Counted from the first letter of the stretch, positions 14,555 through 22,918 are shown. The stretch is 43,291 nucleotides of DNA from Planctomycetota bacterium (GCA_022568135.1 JADFFQ010000032.1:1-43291); one strand, 5' to 3'. Program-made: numbers and translations. Notes: generated from the letters alone by a model not told the origin.

Positions 14555-15472
14555 ATGTCCAGCAACGCGCGCCGCAGAGACGCTTCCGTCACCCGCCCGA
14601 TAAGAGTTGCCTTGATCACCGGCGCCGCTTGGGCCGGCCTGATGGCCGATCCAGCCTACGCCGATCCGCCCGGCGGGTTCGTCGAGATCTGCCACCTTCC
14701 ACCGGGCAACCCTGCTAACGCCCACACGATTATTGTGGGCGCGCCTGCCCTGCCGGCGCACCTGGCCCATGGGGACTTCGCCGGGCCATGCAACGGCGTC
14801 AACGGCGGTAACGGCGGTAACGGCTTCGGCAACGGCAACGGCTTCCCTTTCCCCGTGCCCGGCAACGACCTCGCCACGGCGCTCAACGAAGAGGCGCGAA
14901 TCAAGGACAAGGTGGAGCTGGATCCGTTTGGGCTGCGGGCCCTGGAGAGACTCGGAATCTACGTGCGACCGCTGCGGCGGGATGAGCTGGTCGCGGCGGC
15001 CAAAGGGCCCCACGTGTACATCGACGTCCCCAGCCAGGCCGGGGGCCCCAGAGAAGAACCCCGGATCGCGATCAATCGCCTGCGCAGAGCCTCGGTGCTG
15101 GCCGTGGTCCAGCGCTACAGCGCACTGTTTACCAAGGATGTCCTGGACAAACAGACCGGCGAGAGCATCGAACAAGAGGATCAAAGCGAACATATTCGCG
15201 CCACGCTGGCCGCAGCGTGGGAGCGGTACTCCGCAAGCGCCGATGCCCCAGATCCAGTAGACTTTCGCGCGTATGTTGAGTCGAATCCCGACGAACAGGA
15301 GTGCTTGGTCTACGTCAACGGCCTGCGTGACTTGTTCAGCGAGATGTGGATCATGGGCCTCAACTCCGCTGAGCTGAGACGGTCCAAGGACACCGTCCTG
15401 GGACCGGTTACGCCCCAGAACATGGGCCAGGATCAGTTGCAGCAGACGATCGAAATCGGCTCGGTCACCTGA
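14555..15472 (+). CDS. Secreted paralogue of TPS cargo lacking the TPS domain
   Basis: A 305-residue exported protein. A signal peptide (PIRVALITGAAWAGLMADPAYA/D) is followed at once by a cysteine/histidine module, VEICHLPPGNPANAHTI ... AHLAHGDFAGPC, then a glycine/asparagine-rich linker (GVNGGNGGNGFGNGNGF) and a C-terminal helical domain of about 190 residues. From the CHxPPGN module on it matches the gene at 15752 almost throughout, but the filamentous-haemagglutinin-type TPS domain found there is missing. ATG 14555 is preceded by AGGAGG at 14542-14547. How the protein would cross the outer membrane without a TPS domain is unclear; it may stay periplasmic or assist its paralogue. Confidence 0.85.
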   Translation: MSSNARRRDASVTRPIRVALITGAAWAGLMADPAYADPPGGFVEICHLPPGNPANAHTIIVGAPALPAHLAHGDFAGPCNGVNGGNGGNGFGNGNGFPFPVPGNDLATALNEEARIKDKVELDPFGLRALERLGIYVRPLRRDELVAAAKGPHVYIDVPSQAGGPREEPRIAINRLRRASVLAVVQRYSALFTKDVLDKQTGESIEQEDQSEHIRATLAAAWERYSASADAPDPVDFRAYVESNPDEQECLVYVNGLRDLFSEMWIMGLNSAELRRSKDTVLGPVTPQNMGQDQLQQTIEIGSVT

Positions 15473-15508
15473 CGAAAGGCCAAGCGAAAAGTCTGAAGCA
15501 TCTCATTC

Positions 15509-15540
15509 GCGCCGGGTGATCACACTCAGCGCGTTTTCCT
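15509..15540 (+). terminator. Terminator after first cargo paralogue
   Basis: GCGCCGGGTG pairs with CACTCAGCGC around ATCA, with one mismatch and one wobble, followed by GTTTTCCT. It is homologous to the terminator at 17568, showing that the duplicated unit included the 3' end. Confidence 0.65.
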
Positions 15541-15751
15541 GCGCCGGCCCAACGAGCCCCACTCTCCCACGCAGGCCTCGCTGGCAACGGGCCCCGTCCG
15601 CAACTTTCATGTCCATTTGGGCTGATGATTCGCTTTGTAGGGCCTGCACTGCACCTGGATTCAAGCATTTCCTTTCACTCAGCGAATCTTGGGCTAAGCT
15701 CCATACTACCAACCACTTGCCTCAACGGCAGGACAGAGAGGAGAAGACGCG

Positions 15752-17530
15752 ATGCCCAGGGATGCGCGCACAGCAGATGCTTCCATTGCCCGCCCGATAA
15801 AAGTTGCCGTGATTGCCGGCGCCGCCTGGGCCGGCCTGGCGGCTGACCCTGGATACGCCGGCCCGGCCAACGAACAGGTCGTGCACGGCGAGGTCACCTT
15901 CAGTCGTGATGGCAACCAGACCATCATCCGGGCCGGCGACGGCAGCATCATCAACTACTCAAGCTTCGATATTCTCCCCCATGAGGTCGTTCAGTTTGTC
16001 CAACCGGACCAGTTGTCGAGAGTGCTCAACCGGATCACCGGCCCCGACCCGACAAGTATCCAAGGGACACTGCTGGCCAACGGCCAGGTCTACATCGTCA
16101 ACCCGGCCGGCGTGTTCTTTACCGCCGGTGCGGTCGTGGACGTCGGCGGCATCTATGCTGCCGCAGGAAACATTGCGGATTCGGACTTTCTCGCCAGGGT
16201 GGATTACTTCACCGACTTGAGCGGCTGGGTGGTCAACGAGGGGCTGATCCAGGGCGGCAACGTTCACCTCATCGGCCGGCACGTCGCCAACCACGGGTCC
16301 ATCACCACTGAGCGGGGCATCGTCACCATGCTCGCCGGCAATACCGTCTTCATCAGACAGCACGGCGAGCGCATCACCATCAGGATCGACGGCGTCCATC
16401 TCGCCGCTCGCAACGTTGCGGCGATCGATCCGACCACGTCCGACCTTACAACTCGACCGGGCGTCGAGAACACCGGCTCAATCAGCGCCGACCAAGGCGG
16501 CGTCATCTTGGGCGCCGGTGATCTGTACGCCATCGCCGTCCGCAACACGGGCATCGTCAACACCGTGCCCGGGCGGTTCGCGATCGTCGCGGCCAACTAT
16601 GACGGCGGTGTCGGCGGGGGCATCGGCAGAGCAGGTGGCTACGTCCGGAGCCATGCCGGCACCAGCGGCGGTAAGGGTGGTACCGCGGGTGGTGGCCCCG
16701 GCGGCGGTGGCCAGGATAAGGTGACGATTTGCCACATCCCACCGGGCAATCCCGATAACACCCACACCATCACCGTGGGCGCACCGGCTGTCGGCCCGCA
16801 CATTGAGCATCACGGTGATACCGTCGGGCCATGCGCAAACGGCGGTAACGGCGGTAACGCCGGTAACGGCGGTAATGGCTTCGGCAATGGTGACGGGTTC
16901 CCCCCCGTGCCCGGCAACGACCTCGCCGAGGCCCTAAACGACCTGAAGGCGAGAATCAAGGACAAGGTCGAGCTGGACCCCGTTGCACTGCGGGCGCTGG
17001 AGAGACTCGGAATCTACCTGCGACCGCTACGGGCGGATGAACTGGTCGGAGCGGTCAAAGGGCCCGACGTGTACATCGATATCCCCAGCCAGGCCGGCGG
17101 CATCAGAGAACAACCCCGGATCGCGATCAATCGCCTGCGCAGAGCCTCGGTACTAGCCGTGGTCCAGCGCTACAGCGCACTATTCCTCAGGGATGTCCTG
17201 GACGAAGAGACGGGCGAGAGCATCGAGCAAGAGGATCAAAGCGAGCACATTCGCGCCACGCTGGCCGCAGCCTGGGAGCGGTATGAGAGCCATACCCCCG
17301 CTCCCGAGCAAGAGGGCGACTTCAGGACGTACCTGGAATCAACTCCCGACGAACAGGAGTGCCTGGTCTACGTCAACGACCTGCGTGATTTGTTCAGCGA
17401 GATGTGGATCATGGGCCTCAACTCAGCTGAGCTGAGACGGTCCAAGGATACCGTCCTGGGACCGATTACGCCGCACAACATGGGGCAGGATCAGCTCGAA
17501 CAGACGATCGAAATCGGCTCGTTCAGCTGA
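15752..17530 (+). CDS. TpsA-type secreted protein with haemagglutinin-like TPS domain
   Basis: A 592-residue exophore. After the signal peptide (KVAVIAGAAWAGLAADPGYA/G) comes a filamentous-haemagglutinin N-terminal TPS domain at about 40-270: HGEVTFSRDGNQTIIRAGDG, SSFDILPHEVVQFVQP, then LLANGQVYIVNPAGVFFTAG, whose NPAGVxF motif is diagnostic. A repeated beta-helix-like part follows, then a glycine-rich stretch, the module VTICHIPPGNPDNTHTI ... EHHGDTVGPC (about 327-366), GGN repeats and the helical C-terminal domain shared with the preceding gene. A GAGGAG box precedes ATG 15752. It is the expected cargo of the TpsB-like transporter upstream. The passenger is short compared with classical adhesins, and no adhesin activity can be read from it. 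Confidence 0.88.
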   Translation: MPRDARTADASIARPIKVAVIAGAAWAGLAADPGYAGPANEQVVHGEVTFSRDGNQTIIRAGDGSIINYSSFDILPHEVVQFVQPDQLSRVLNRITGPDPTSIQGTLLANGQVYIVNPAGVFFTAGAVVDVGGIYAAAGNIADSDFLARVDYFTDLSGWVVNEGLIQGGNVHLIGRHVANHGSITTERGIVTMLAGNTVFIRQHGERITIRIDGVHLAARNVAAIDPTTSDLTTRPGVENTGSISADQGGVILGAGDLYAIAVRNTGIVNTVPGRFAIVAANYDGGVGGGIGRAGGYVRSHAGTSGGKGGTAGGGPGGGGQDKVTICHIPPGNPDNTHTITVGAPAVGPHIEHHGDTVGPCANGGNGGNAGNGGNGFGNGDGFPPVPGNDLAEALNDLKARIKDKVELDPVALRALERLGIYLRPLRADELVGAVKGPDVYIDIPSQAGGIREQPRIAINRLRRASVLAVVQRYSALFLRDVLDEETGESIEQEDQSEHIRATLAAAWERYESHTPAPEQEGDFRTYLESTPDEQECLVYVNDLRDLFSEMWIMGLNSAELRRSKDTVLGPITPHNMGQDQLEQTIEIGSFS

Positions 17531-17567
17531 CCACCGGGTCAGACGCAATGTCTGGCACATGCCATCC

Positions 17568-17599
17568 GCGCCGGGTGATCACATCCGGCGCGTTTTCTT
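17568..17599 (+). terminator. Strong rho-independent terminator after TpsA-like gene
   Basis: A 10-bp stem, GCGCCGGGTG with CATCCGGCGC (one G-T wobble), closes the tetraloop ATCA and is followed by GTTTTCTT. Confidence 0.8.
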
Positions 17600-17739
17600 G
17601 CGCCGCCACAGCACGATCAACAGCGGCCACGCGGCTACGCCCGGGCGCGGCCGTACCCCCTCATCATGGAAAGCCGCCGCCAGTGGCGGCGGGATCGCAC
17701 GTTGTCCGTCAAGACCGACCATGGTGTTCCGGAAGAACA

Positions 17740-17758
17740 CCGCGACCGGTGGTCGCGG
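17740..17758. repeat. Palindromic repeat, CCGCGACC family (copy 2 of 3)
   Basis: CCGCGACC (17740-17747) and GGTCGCGG (17751-17758) form a perfect palindrome followed by CTTTGCAG, as in the copies at 11171 and 32237. It lies between two convergent genes. Confidence 0.55.
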
Positions 17759-17787
17759 CTTTGCAGGGAGGGAACAGACCCGCCCCC

Positions 17788-18591
17788 TCAATCGTGCTGG
17801 ATGATCGGGCCGTCCGGGGTCATTTCCTTGGTGAAGGTCAGGATGGCGTCGGAGCCGGATTCACCTTCATCGAAGGCGAAAATGTTGTCGGGATAGCGCT
17901 GGCCGCCGCGGTCATAGAACAGGCCGGAGGGCGTGAACGAGTCAATGAACTCGACGTGCCCGTCGCCGAAGACGATGTGGCCGGCCCACCGCCCGTCGCG
18001 CCCATAGGTGTATGAATTCGGATCGTCAACGCCCGCTTTGGGGCCGCGGTTACCGAGGATCGGCGTGCGCGAGTCGGCGGTGAAACGCCAGGACCGCTTG
18101 AATCGCTCGCCGAACAGCGGCACGTGGGCGAACGAAGTATTTGATTCGACCTCCAGGTCGGCGACGAAGGTCGGGTCCCAGTAAACGCCTCCGGCAGGGT
18201 AGTAGGCGGCGTAGTTGTAGTCCTCGTCCCGCCAGACGTTGGGGTTGTATTCATTTCCCGAGATCAGCTGGCCGGGCACGGTGTAGTGCTGGGCGAGCAT
18301 GGCGGAGAAGAGATTGGCCGTAGTGTCGTCGCTGCGGTCACGGCTGCGGGCGAGGTCGCTTGGGACGATGAACCGGCCGTCGCCCGACTGGGCGGCCACG
18401 GCCATGGATTGAAACACAGCCCGCAGGTATTCCTGATCCAGATAGGAAGAGACGGTCCCGGGCAGAGCAGTGCCGGCACCGGTCATCGCCTTGTTCAGCG
18501 CGTTCATCATGAACATCGCAAGCACGAGCATGCACGCGAGCGACACCAGCAAGCCGATGAGCGAAAAACCGAATGTCGTCCGGGAAGTCAT
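17788..18591 (-). CDS. Pseudopilin-like protein with H-x-x-x-DGH motif
   Basis: A 267-residue protein resembling the planctomycete pseudopilin-like (DUF1559-type) secreted family. The N-terminus MTSRTTFGFSLIGLLVSLAC has the look of a prepilin signal (G/FSLIxLLV) and a long helix follows. The position of the near-invariant Glu5 is occupied by glycine. The C-terminal part carries HIVFGDGHVEFIDSF, the DGHV motif typical of these proteins. I chose ATG 18591; an in-frame start at 18603 adds four residues. It is convergent with the TPS locus. Cleavage and assembly into a pseudopilus are uncertain given the missing glutamate; it may instead be a membrane-anchored surface protein. Confidence 0.75.
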   Translation of the reverse strand: MTSRTTFGFSLIGLLVSLACMLVLAMFMMNALNKAMTGAGTALPGTVSSYLDQEYLRAVFQSMAVAAQSGDGRFIVPSDLARSRDRSDDTTANLFSAMLAQHYTVPGQLISGNEYNPNVWRDEDYNYAAYYPAGGVYWDPTFVADLEVESNTSFAHVPLFGERFKRSWRFTADSRTPILGNRGPKAGVDDPNSYTYGRDGRWAGHIVFGDGHVEFIDSFTPSGLFYDRGGQRYPDNIFAFDEGESGSDAILTFTKEMTPDGPIIQHD

Positions 18592-18699
18592 CCAGCAGAT
18601 CATAGCCGCCTAGGAAGATGCGCGCTGCCCACACGGCTATTCGTCCGCGGCTGCGAACGGCAGATGCGCCGCTGAGGCGGACCTTCCTTGGCTGATGAT

Positions 18700-18743
18700 C
18701 CGGACCTTCCTCGTCCCGACAAGTCGGGACTCGTCAGGTCCGG
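18700..18743. repeat. Nested palindrome around GTCCCGAC-AA-GTCGGGAC
   Basis: Outer arms CCGGACCT (18700-18707) and AGGTCCGG (18736-18743) enclose the inner palindrome GTCCCGAC (18713-18720) / GTCGGGAC (18723-18730). A REP-like element between two reverse-strand genes; I recall similar elements as common in planctomycete genomes, unverified. Confidence 0.6.
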
Positions 18744-18757
18744 CTTGGGGGATTCAT

Positions 18758-19276
18758 TCACCTCGGTTGGGGGCCGGGTTGGGGAAGCGCCTTGAGCGCA
18801 TCGTCCTCGTCGAGCCGACGACGGGCAATCTGCTCCAACAGGTCATGCAGAGGTGTGATGTGTGGGCTGATCCCGGTGACAAGGCGCTGCCACCGCCCCT
18901 GGGGCCAGCTCAGCTTGATGCGGTAGGAGCGCTTCGCATCGGCCGCGCTGGCGGTTGATGCAGGCGCGGCGTGGAACCACCCGTGCTGCTGGAGCAGACC
19001 TCGCAACTGCTCGATCTCCTGAGCGGTCATCTGCCCGTTCCAGCTGACCCTGCGGCTACGGGCGTCGGTTCCCCCGCCGAAGCCGATCGTGCCATCCGGT
19101 TGCACTCGATAGAGCACCGCCAGGTGGCCTTCACCGCGCACCAACATCTCCAAGGCGATCCCCCCGGTGCCCCAGAGCGGCTCGGCCGCACCCAACCGCG
19201 CGCAGCCGGGAAGCATGCTCGCCGCGAGCAGCGCCGGCAACAGATGGGCCACGTAGCAGCGACGACGATCGTTCAC
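18758..19276 (-). CDS. Putative lipoprotein, translationally coupled to upstream lipoprotein gene
   Basis: A 172-residue protein beginning at GTG 19276, which overlaps the stop codon of the upstream gene as GTGA. The N-terminus is a lipoprotein-type signal (CYVAHLLPALLAASMLPGC), with a slightly unusual lipobox LPGC. The mature part contains a beta-rich region (LEMLVRGEGHLAVLYRV, then a glycine-rich turn), followed by a helical segment (AQEIEQLRGLLQQHGWF). A similar alternation of a beta sheet and a segment LxxLWxLaqhLGL occurs in the upstream protein, suggesting that the two are distant relatives. Function unknown. The frame continues upstream to 19366 in the overlapping gene. Confidence 0.7.
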   Translation of the reverse strand: MNDRRRCYVAHLLPALLAASMLPGCARLGAAEPLWGTGGIALEMLVRGEGHLAVLYRVQPDGTIGFGGGTDARSRRVSWNGQMTAQEIEQLRGLLQQHGWFHAAPASTASAADAKRSYRIKLSWPQGRWQRLVTGISPHITPLHDLLEQIARRRLDEDDALKALPQPGPQPR

Positions 19277-19878
19277 GGCCGGCGATACCGGGCATAGGGA
19301 TCGGGGCCGAAGTCGTATCGCCGCGGGAAGACGCGAGCCCGATCCTCCGGTAGATTGCCCGCCCACGCGAGCTCGGCGAGACGGCGAACAAAACGTACCA
19401 TCGCCGCATCGGGCTGCTCATCATCGTCATGTCGGCGCACATGGCACCACCGATCACCTCCGCCGGTAAAGATCGCGACATACACCGTCTGTCGGGGTTC
19501 GGGTTCAACCAGGTTGACGTTGAGAGGAGTATCGGCGTCGGCCGAGTCGGCCAAGCCAAGGTGTTGAGCCAGCGACCAAAGCTCGGCGAGCCGGCGGCGG
19601 CTCAGACTGCGACGCCTCGGCGGGAGCCAGTCCGAGCGGCGGGCATGGTCAGACGCCCAATGCAGCGACCCGTCGCAAAATAATACGAACCGGCCTTGGC
19701 GAGCATGCGCCTCCGACGGCTGCTCGACCTGGGGCCCGGCAAGAATCGTTAGATCAACGGAGAAGTCCGCCGGCACGGCCCCCAGCGGATCCGCAGACAA
19801 GCCCGGCGGCCCGGCCCGGCACCCCGCGAGCGTCACGAGCACCAACACCATTATCCTCGACGCACTGATTGCGGGCAT
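19273..19878 (-). CDS. Putative lipoprotein
   Basis: A 201-residue protein from ATG 19878. The signal peptide SRIMVLVLVTLAGC has a good lipobox (LAGC), so the protein should be anchored by lipid after export. The mature part has a beta-rich N-terminal half (DFSVDLTILAGP, GRFVLFCDGSLHW) and a middle helix (RRLAELWSLAQHLGLADS). It is the first gene of a two-gene operon with the lipoprotein that follows, with a 4-bp GTGA overlap. The two proteins probably act together at the membrane, but neither belongs to a family I can name. It is divergent from pheT, with a palindromic element in between. Confidence 0.72.
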   Translation of the reverse strand: MPAISASRIMVLVLVTLAGCRAGPPGLSADPLGAVPADFSVDLTILAGPQVEQPSEAHARQGRFVLFCDGSLHWASDHARRSDWLPPRRRSLSRRRLAELWSLAQHLGLADSADADTPLNVNLVEPEPRQTVYVAIFTGGGDRWCHVRRHDDDEQPDAAMVRFVRRLAELAWAGNLPEDRARVFPRRYDFGPDPYARYRRP

Positions 19879-19939
19879 CGTGGCAGTGTACGCAAACCGG
19901 CCGGCGTAGCAACCTCATCAGGCGCAAGGGACCCATGTC

Positions 19940-19990
19940 TAGCCGCCGCTCGAAGAGCGTCGCGACGCGCGCATCCTCGAGTGAGCGGCT
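19940..19990. repeat. REP-like element (TTTAGCCG family, copy 1)
   Basis: Outer arms AGCCGC (19941-19946) and GCGGCT (19985-19990) enclose the hairpin CGCTC-GAA-GAGCG (19947-19959). The copy at 34949-34998 has the same plan and shares much of the sequence. It lies in the divergent region upstream of pheT. Confidence 0.55.
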
Positions 19991-20034
19991 AAACTTTGTG
20001 CGTTTGGGGGCGACAAGGTACCTTGAGCCGACCG

Positions 20035-22074
20035 ATGTACACCAGCGCAACCTGGATCAACCAATATCTCGATCCGCCGGCCACCCCTGAGGAACAGGCT
20101 GAGCTGCTCACCCGGGCCGGCTTTCCCCTTGAAGGGCGCGAGGCGCTCGGCGGATCAGATGTTTGTCAGGACTTCGAGATGATTTCGAATCGAGGCGACT
20201 GCGTGAGTCACCTCGGCCTGGCGCGGGAGATCGCGGCGATCTCGGGCCGCGCATTGAAGCCGCCCCAGCCGTCTGCGATCGCCACCGGCCCGCCTGCCCA
20301 GCAGCTCGTCACGGTGACGAACCGCAAGGGAGCGCTGTGTCCGCTCTACACGGCGCGAGTCATTCGCGGGGTACGGGTCGGCCCGTCACCGCAGTGGCTG
20401 GCGGGGCGACTGCGAGCGATCAACCAGATTCCACGCAACAACATCGTTGACGCGAGCAACTTCGTGCTCTTTGAGCTCGGTCAACCGACACACGTATTCG
20501 ACCTTGCCAGGCTCGCGGGTCCGCAGATCATCGTTCGCATGGCCAAGGGCGGCGAGCGATTCCTTCCGCTGGGCGAAGGCGCTTCGGCGATCAACCTGAG
20601 CGAGGAGGATTTGGTCATCGCCGACGCGAAGCGCGCCGCGGCGATCGCCGGGGTCAAGGGCGGCGCCCAAACCGCAGTCACCGAAGCCACGACCGATCTG
20701 CTGATCGAATCGGCGAGCTTCGATCCGGCGACGGTGCGGCGCACGAGCCGCCGACACCAAATCGAGAGCGACTCAAGCTTCCGGTTCGAGCGCGGCGTTC
20801 ATCCGGGGCAGGTCACCGCGGGAGCCCAACGATTGGTGGAGCTGATCCTTGAATTGGCCGGCGGTGAGCTGGCCGAGGGCGCCGTGGCGGACGGCCCGCC
20901 GATGCCTCCACCCAAGCACGTCACGATGCGCCCCGATCGGTGCTGCGCTCTTCTGGGAGTCGCCATCAGCACCGAGCAGATGATCCGGTGGCTCGATCGC
21001 CTCGAGTTTGGACCGAAAGCAGATGGCGACGTCATTCGATGTGTGGTGCCGATCCACCGGCTCGATGTTGACCGTGAGGTCGATCTCATCGAAGAGGTCT
21101 CGCGAATGATGGGACACGACAAACTGCCCGTCGCCGAGACGATTGAGATCCGAGTCGCACCGATGCAATCAACGGAGTTGGCGAAGCGGGCGGTGAACGA
21201 TGCGCTGGTCGGGATGGGCTACGTTGAGATCGTCACCCATTCGTTGATCAGCGAGCCTGCGGCCGGGACGTTCCTGCCGGGGGGCACAGAGATGCTGCGG
21301 ATCGATGACGCAGGGGATGCGGCCGAAACGGCGCTGCGACCATCTCTGCTCCCGAGTCTGCTGGGCGTCCTGGCTCACAACCACGACCGCGGCGTCGGGC
21401 GGCTGAAGCTCTTCGAATCCGCCGCGACCTACACGCGCAAGAGTAAGTCGCACCAAGAGCAGGAGCAGCTGACCCTGGTCGCAGACCTGGCGAACATTGA
21501 AGATGGATTGCGATCCATTCGTGGCGTGGTCGAGCGGCTCATCGAGATGCTGCTGGGCCGCGATGCGGTTGCTGCGGTTGTTCCCGACGACACCGCGCGG
21601 TGGTTCGCTCCCGGAGCAGTCGTGAAAGTTTCCGGGCAGATGATCGGCCGGTTGGGCGTGATCGCGCCGCATGTCGGGCGGATGTTTGGGCTTGACGAGC
21701 TGATCGGGGCCGCCGAACTCGAATTGCCCCGGCTTTACGACCGCTTTCCGCCCCAGACCGAGGCCCACGCGGTGGCGAGTTTCCCCGCCGTGCAGCGCGA
21801 TATCTCGGCGATCGTCGGCGAGCATGTTCAATGGACTGATCTTCACAACGTGATTGATTCCCTTGACCTCGATCACCTCGACGCGGTCGATCTGTTCTCC
21901 AGCTTCCGCGGCGAGCAGATTGGGCCGGGGAGGAAGTCGGTCACCCTCCGGGTCCGCTTTCGGGCGCCGGACCGCACGCTGAAGCACGAGTCAGTTGACA
22001 GACAGGTTGAGGCCGTCATGGCGGCGCTGCAGGCTGAGCTTGGCGCTGAGATTCGTAGGGCACAACGATCGTGA
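20035..22074 (+). CDS. pheT: Phenylalanine--tRNA ligase beta subunit (short form)
   Basis: A 679-residue PheRS beta subunit, which with the alpha subunit (PheS) charges tRNA-Phe. The N-terminal YTSATWINQYLDPPATPEE is followed directly by FEMISNRGDCVSHLGLAREI, so the roughly 110-residue OB-fold tRNA-binding (EMAP-like) insertion of typical bacterial PheT is absent. The B3/B4 domain (NNIVDASNFVLFELGQPTHV) that edits Tyr-tRNA, the B5 domain, the catalytic-like core (DREVDLIEEVSRMMGHDKLP) and the C-terminal FDX-ACB domain (SFPAVQRDISAIV) are all present. I chose ATG 20035; the frame opens at 19996. The stop overlaps a GTG that could start the next gene. pheS is not adjacent in this window. Confidence 0.93.
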   Translation: MYTSATWINQYLDPPATPEEQAELLTRAGFPLEGREALGGSDVCQDFEMISNRGDCVSHLGLAREIAAISGRALKPPQPSAIATGPPAQQLVTVTNRKGALCPLYTARVIRGVRVGPSPQWLAGRLRAINQIPRNNIVDASNFVLFELGQPTHVFDLARLAGPQIIVRMAKGGERFLPLGEGASAINLSEEDLVIADAKRAAAIAGVKGGAQTAVTEATTDLLIESASFDPATVRRTSRRHQIESDSSFRFERGVHPGQVTAGAQRLVELILELAGGELAEGAVADGPPMPPPKHVTMRPDRCCALLGVAISTEQMIRWLDRLEFGPKADGDVIRCVVPIHRLDVDREVDLIEEVSRMMGHDKLPVAETIEIRVAPMQSTELAKRAVNDALVGMGYVEIVTHSLISEPAAGTFLPGGTEMLRIDDAGDAAETALRPSLLPSLLGVLAHNHDRGVGRLKLFESAATYTRKSKSHQEQEQLTLVADLANIEDGLRSIRGVVERLIEMLLGRDAVAAVVPDDTARWFAPGAVVKVSGQMIGRLGVIAPHVGRMFGLDELIGAAELELPRLYDRFPPQTEAHAVASFPAVQRDISAIVGEHVQWTDLHNVIDSLDLDHLDAVDLFSSFRGEQIGPGRKSVTLRVRFRAPDRTLKHESVDRQVEAVMAALQAELGAEIRRAQRS

Positions 22075-22076
22075 CC

Positions 22077-22742
22077 ATGGATGAACGAACCGTCGGTCAG
22101 CTTCTGGAGATGGTGGCGGCCAAGACGCCGGCGCCAGGAGGCGGCGCTGTCGCGGCCCTCACCACGGCGCTGGCCGCGGCACTGGGGCAGATGGTCGCGC
22201 ACTTCTCCGCCGGCAGGTCCGACGCTGCTGAGCACAAGGAGCTCCATCAGGAGGCGCTGCGAACATTCGAGCAGTTGCGAAAGGCATCGATAGACCTCGC
22301 CGACGCCGACGCTGAGGCGTTCAGCCGGCTTTCGGAGCTTTGGAAGCTCAAGCGCGACGATGAGCGTCGCCGGGCCGGCTGGCCGGATGCGGTCGCGGCC
22401 GCGATCGAGGCCCCGAGGCGCGTAATGGAAACGTCGCTCGGCACGCTGCATCTGCTCGACCGGCTGGTCGGAACCACAAACACCAATCTCCGAAGCGATC
22501 TGGCGATTGCGGCGCTGCTTGCCGAGGCGGCCGGCCGAGCCGCAGCATACAACGTCCGCGTTAATCTCCCGCTGCTCCACGATCGCGCCCAGGCCGGGCA
22601 GCTCGAAGTCGAGACGGCCGACATGCTCCAGCGAGCCAGGCACATCTGCGAAACGATCGAGCAAAGCGTCACCATGAGCCTCCGCCCGCAGGGTTCCGCC
22701 GAATCCAAGCGCGGATCTGCCCCAGCCCTTCGAGATGGCTAG
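22077..22742 (+). CDS. Cyclodeaminase/cyclohydrolase family protein (FTCD_C/FchA type)
   Basis: A 221-residue protein of the formiminotetrahydrofolate cyclodeaminase / methenyl-tetrahydrofolate cyclohydrolase fold. The signature TPAPGGGAVAALTTALAAAL near residue 18 and the helical body with DADAEAFSRL near residue 80 are typical. Members act on folate one-carbon units (5-formimino- or 5,10-methenyl-THF); which reaction this one performs cannot be told by eye. An alternative GTG at 22071 overlaps the pheT stop, so the two genes are probably one operon. The last 20 residues are a basic, low-complexity tail. Confidence 0.85.
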   Translation: MDERTVGQLLEMVAAKTPAPGGGAVAALTTALAAALGQMVAHFSAGRSDAAEHKELHQEALRTFEQLRKASIDLADADAEAFSRLSELWKLKRDDERRRAGWPDAVAAAIEAPRRVMETSLGTLHLLDRLVGTTNTNLRSDLAIAALLAEAAGRAAAYNVRVNLPLLHDRAQAGQLEVETADMLQRARHICETIEQSVTMSLRPQGSAESKRGSAPALRDG

Positions 22743-22763
22743 CCCGGTTACTGAGCAGGTTAG

Positions 22764-22819
22764 GAGCCGCGACCGTAACCAGCGGACGCACCTCGGCCGC
22801 TTACTGACCTGCACGGCTC
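22764..22819. repeat. REP-like nested palindrome (GCCGCG...CGGCTC family, copy 2)
   Basis: GAGCCGCG near the left edge pairs with CGGCTC at the right; an inner AGCGG/CCGCT stem is kept. It is the diverged relative of the element at 14115-14166 and, like that one, follows the 3' end of a gene. Confidence 0.45.
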
Positions 22820-22918
22820 GTCAAGGCGTTACACTGGAGTCGCAGCCGCATTGAGCCAGCGCGATCAAGGTCCGCATCCAGCCCGGCCGATACTGTGCTC
22901 GTGGCTGATGCGCAGGAT

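Noticed and set aside
15225-15236. Fourth copy of GGTACTCCGCAA
   Set aside because: It falls inside the coding sequence of the first TPS paralogue, is absent at the same place in the second, and is probably coincidental.
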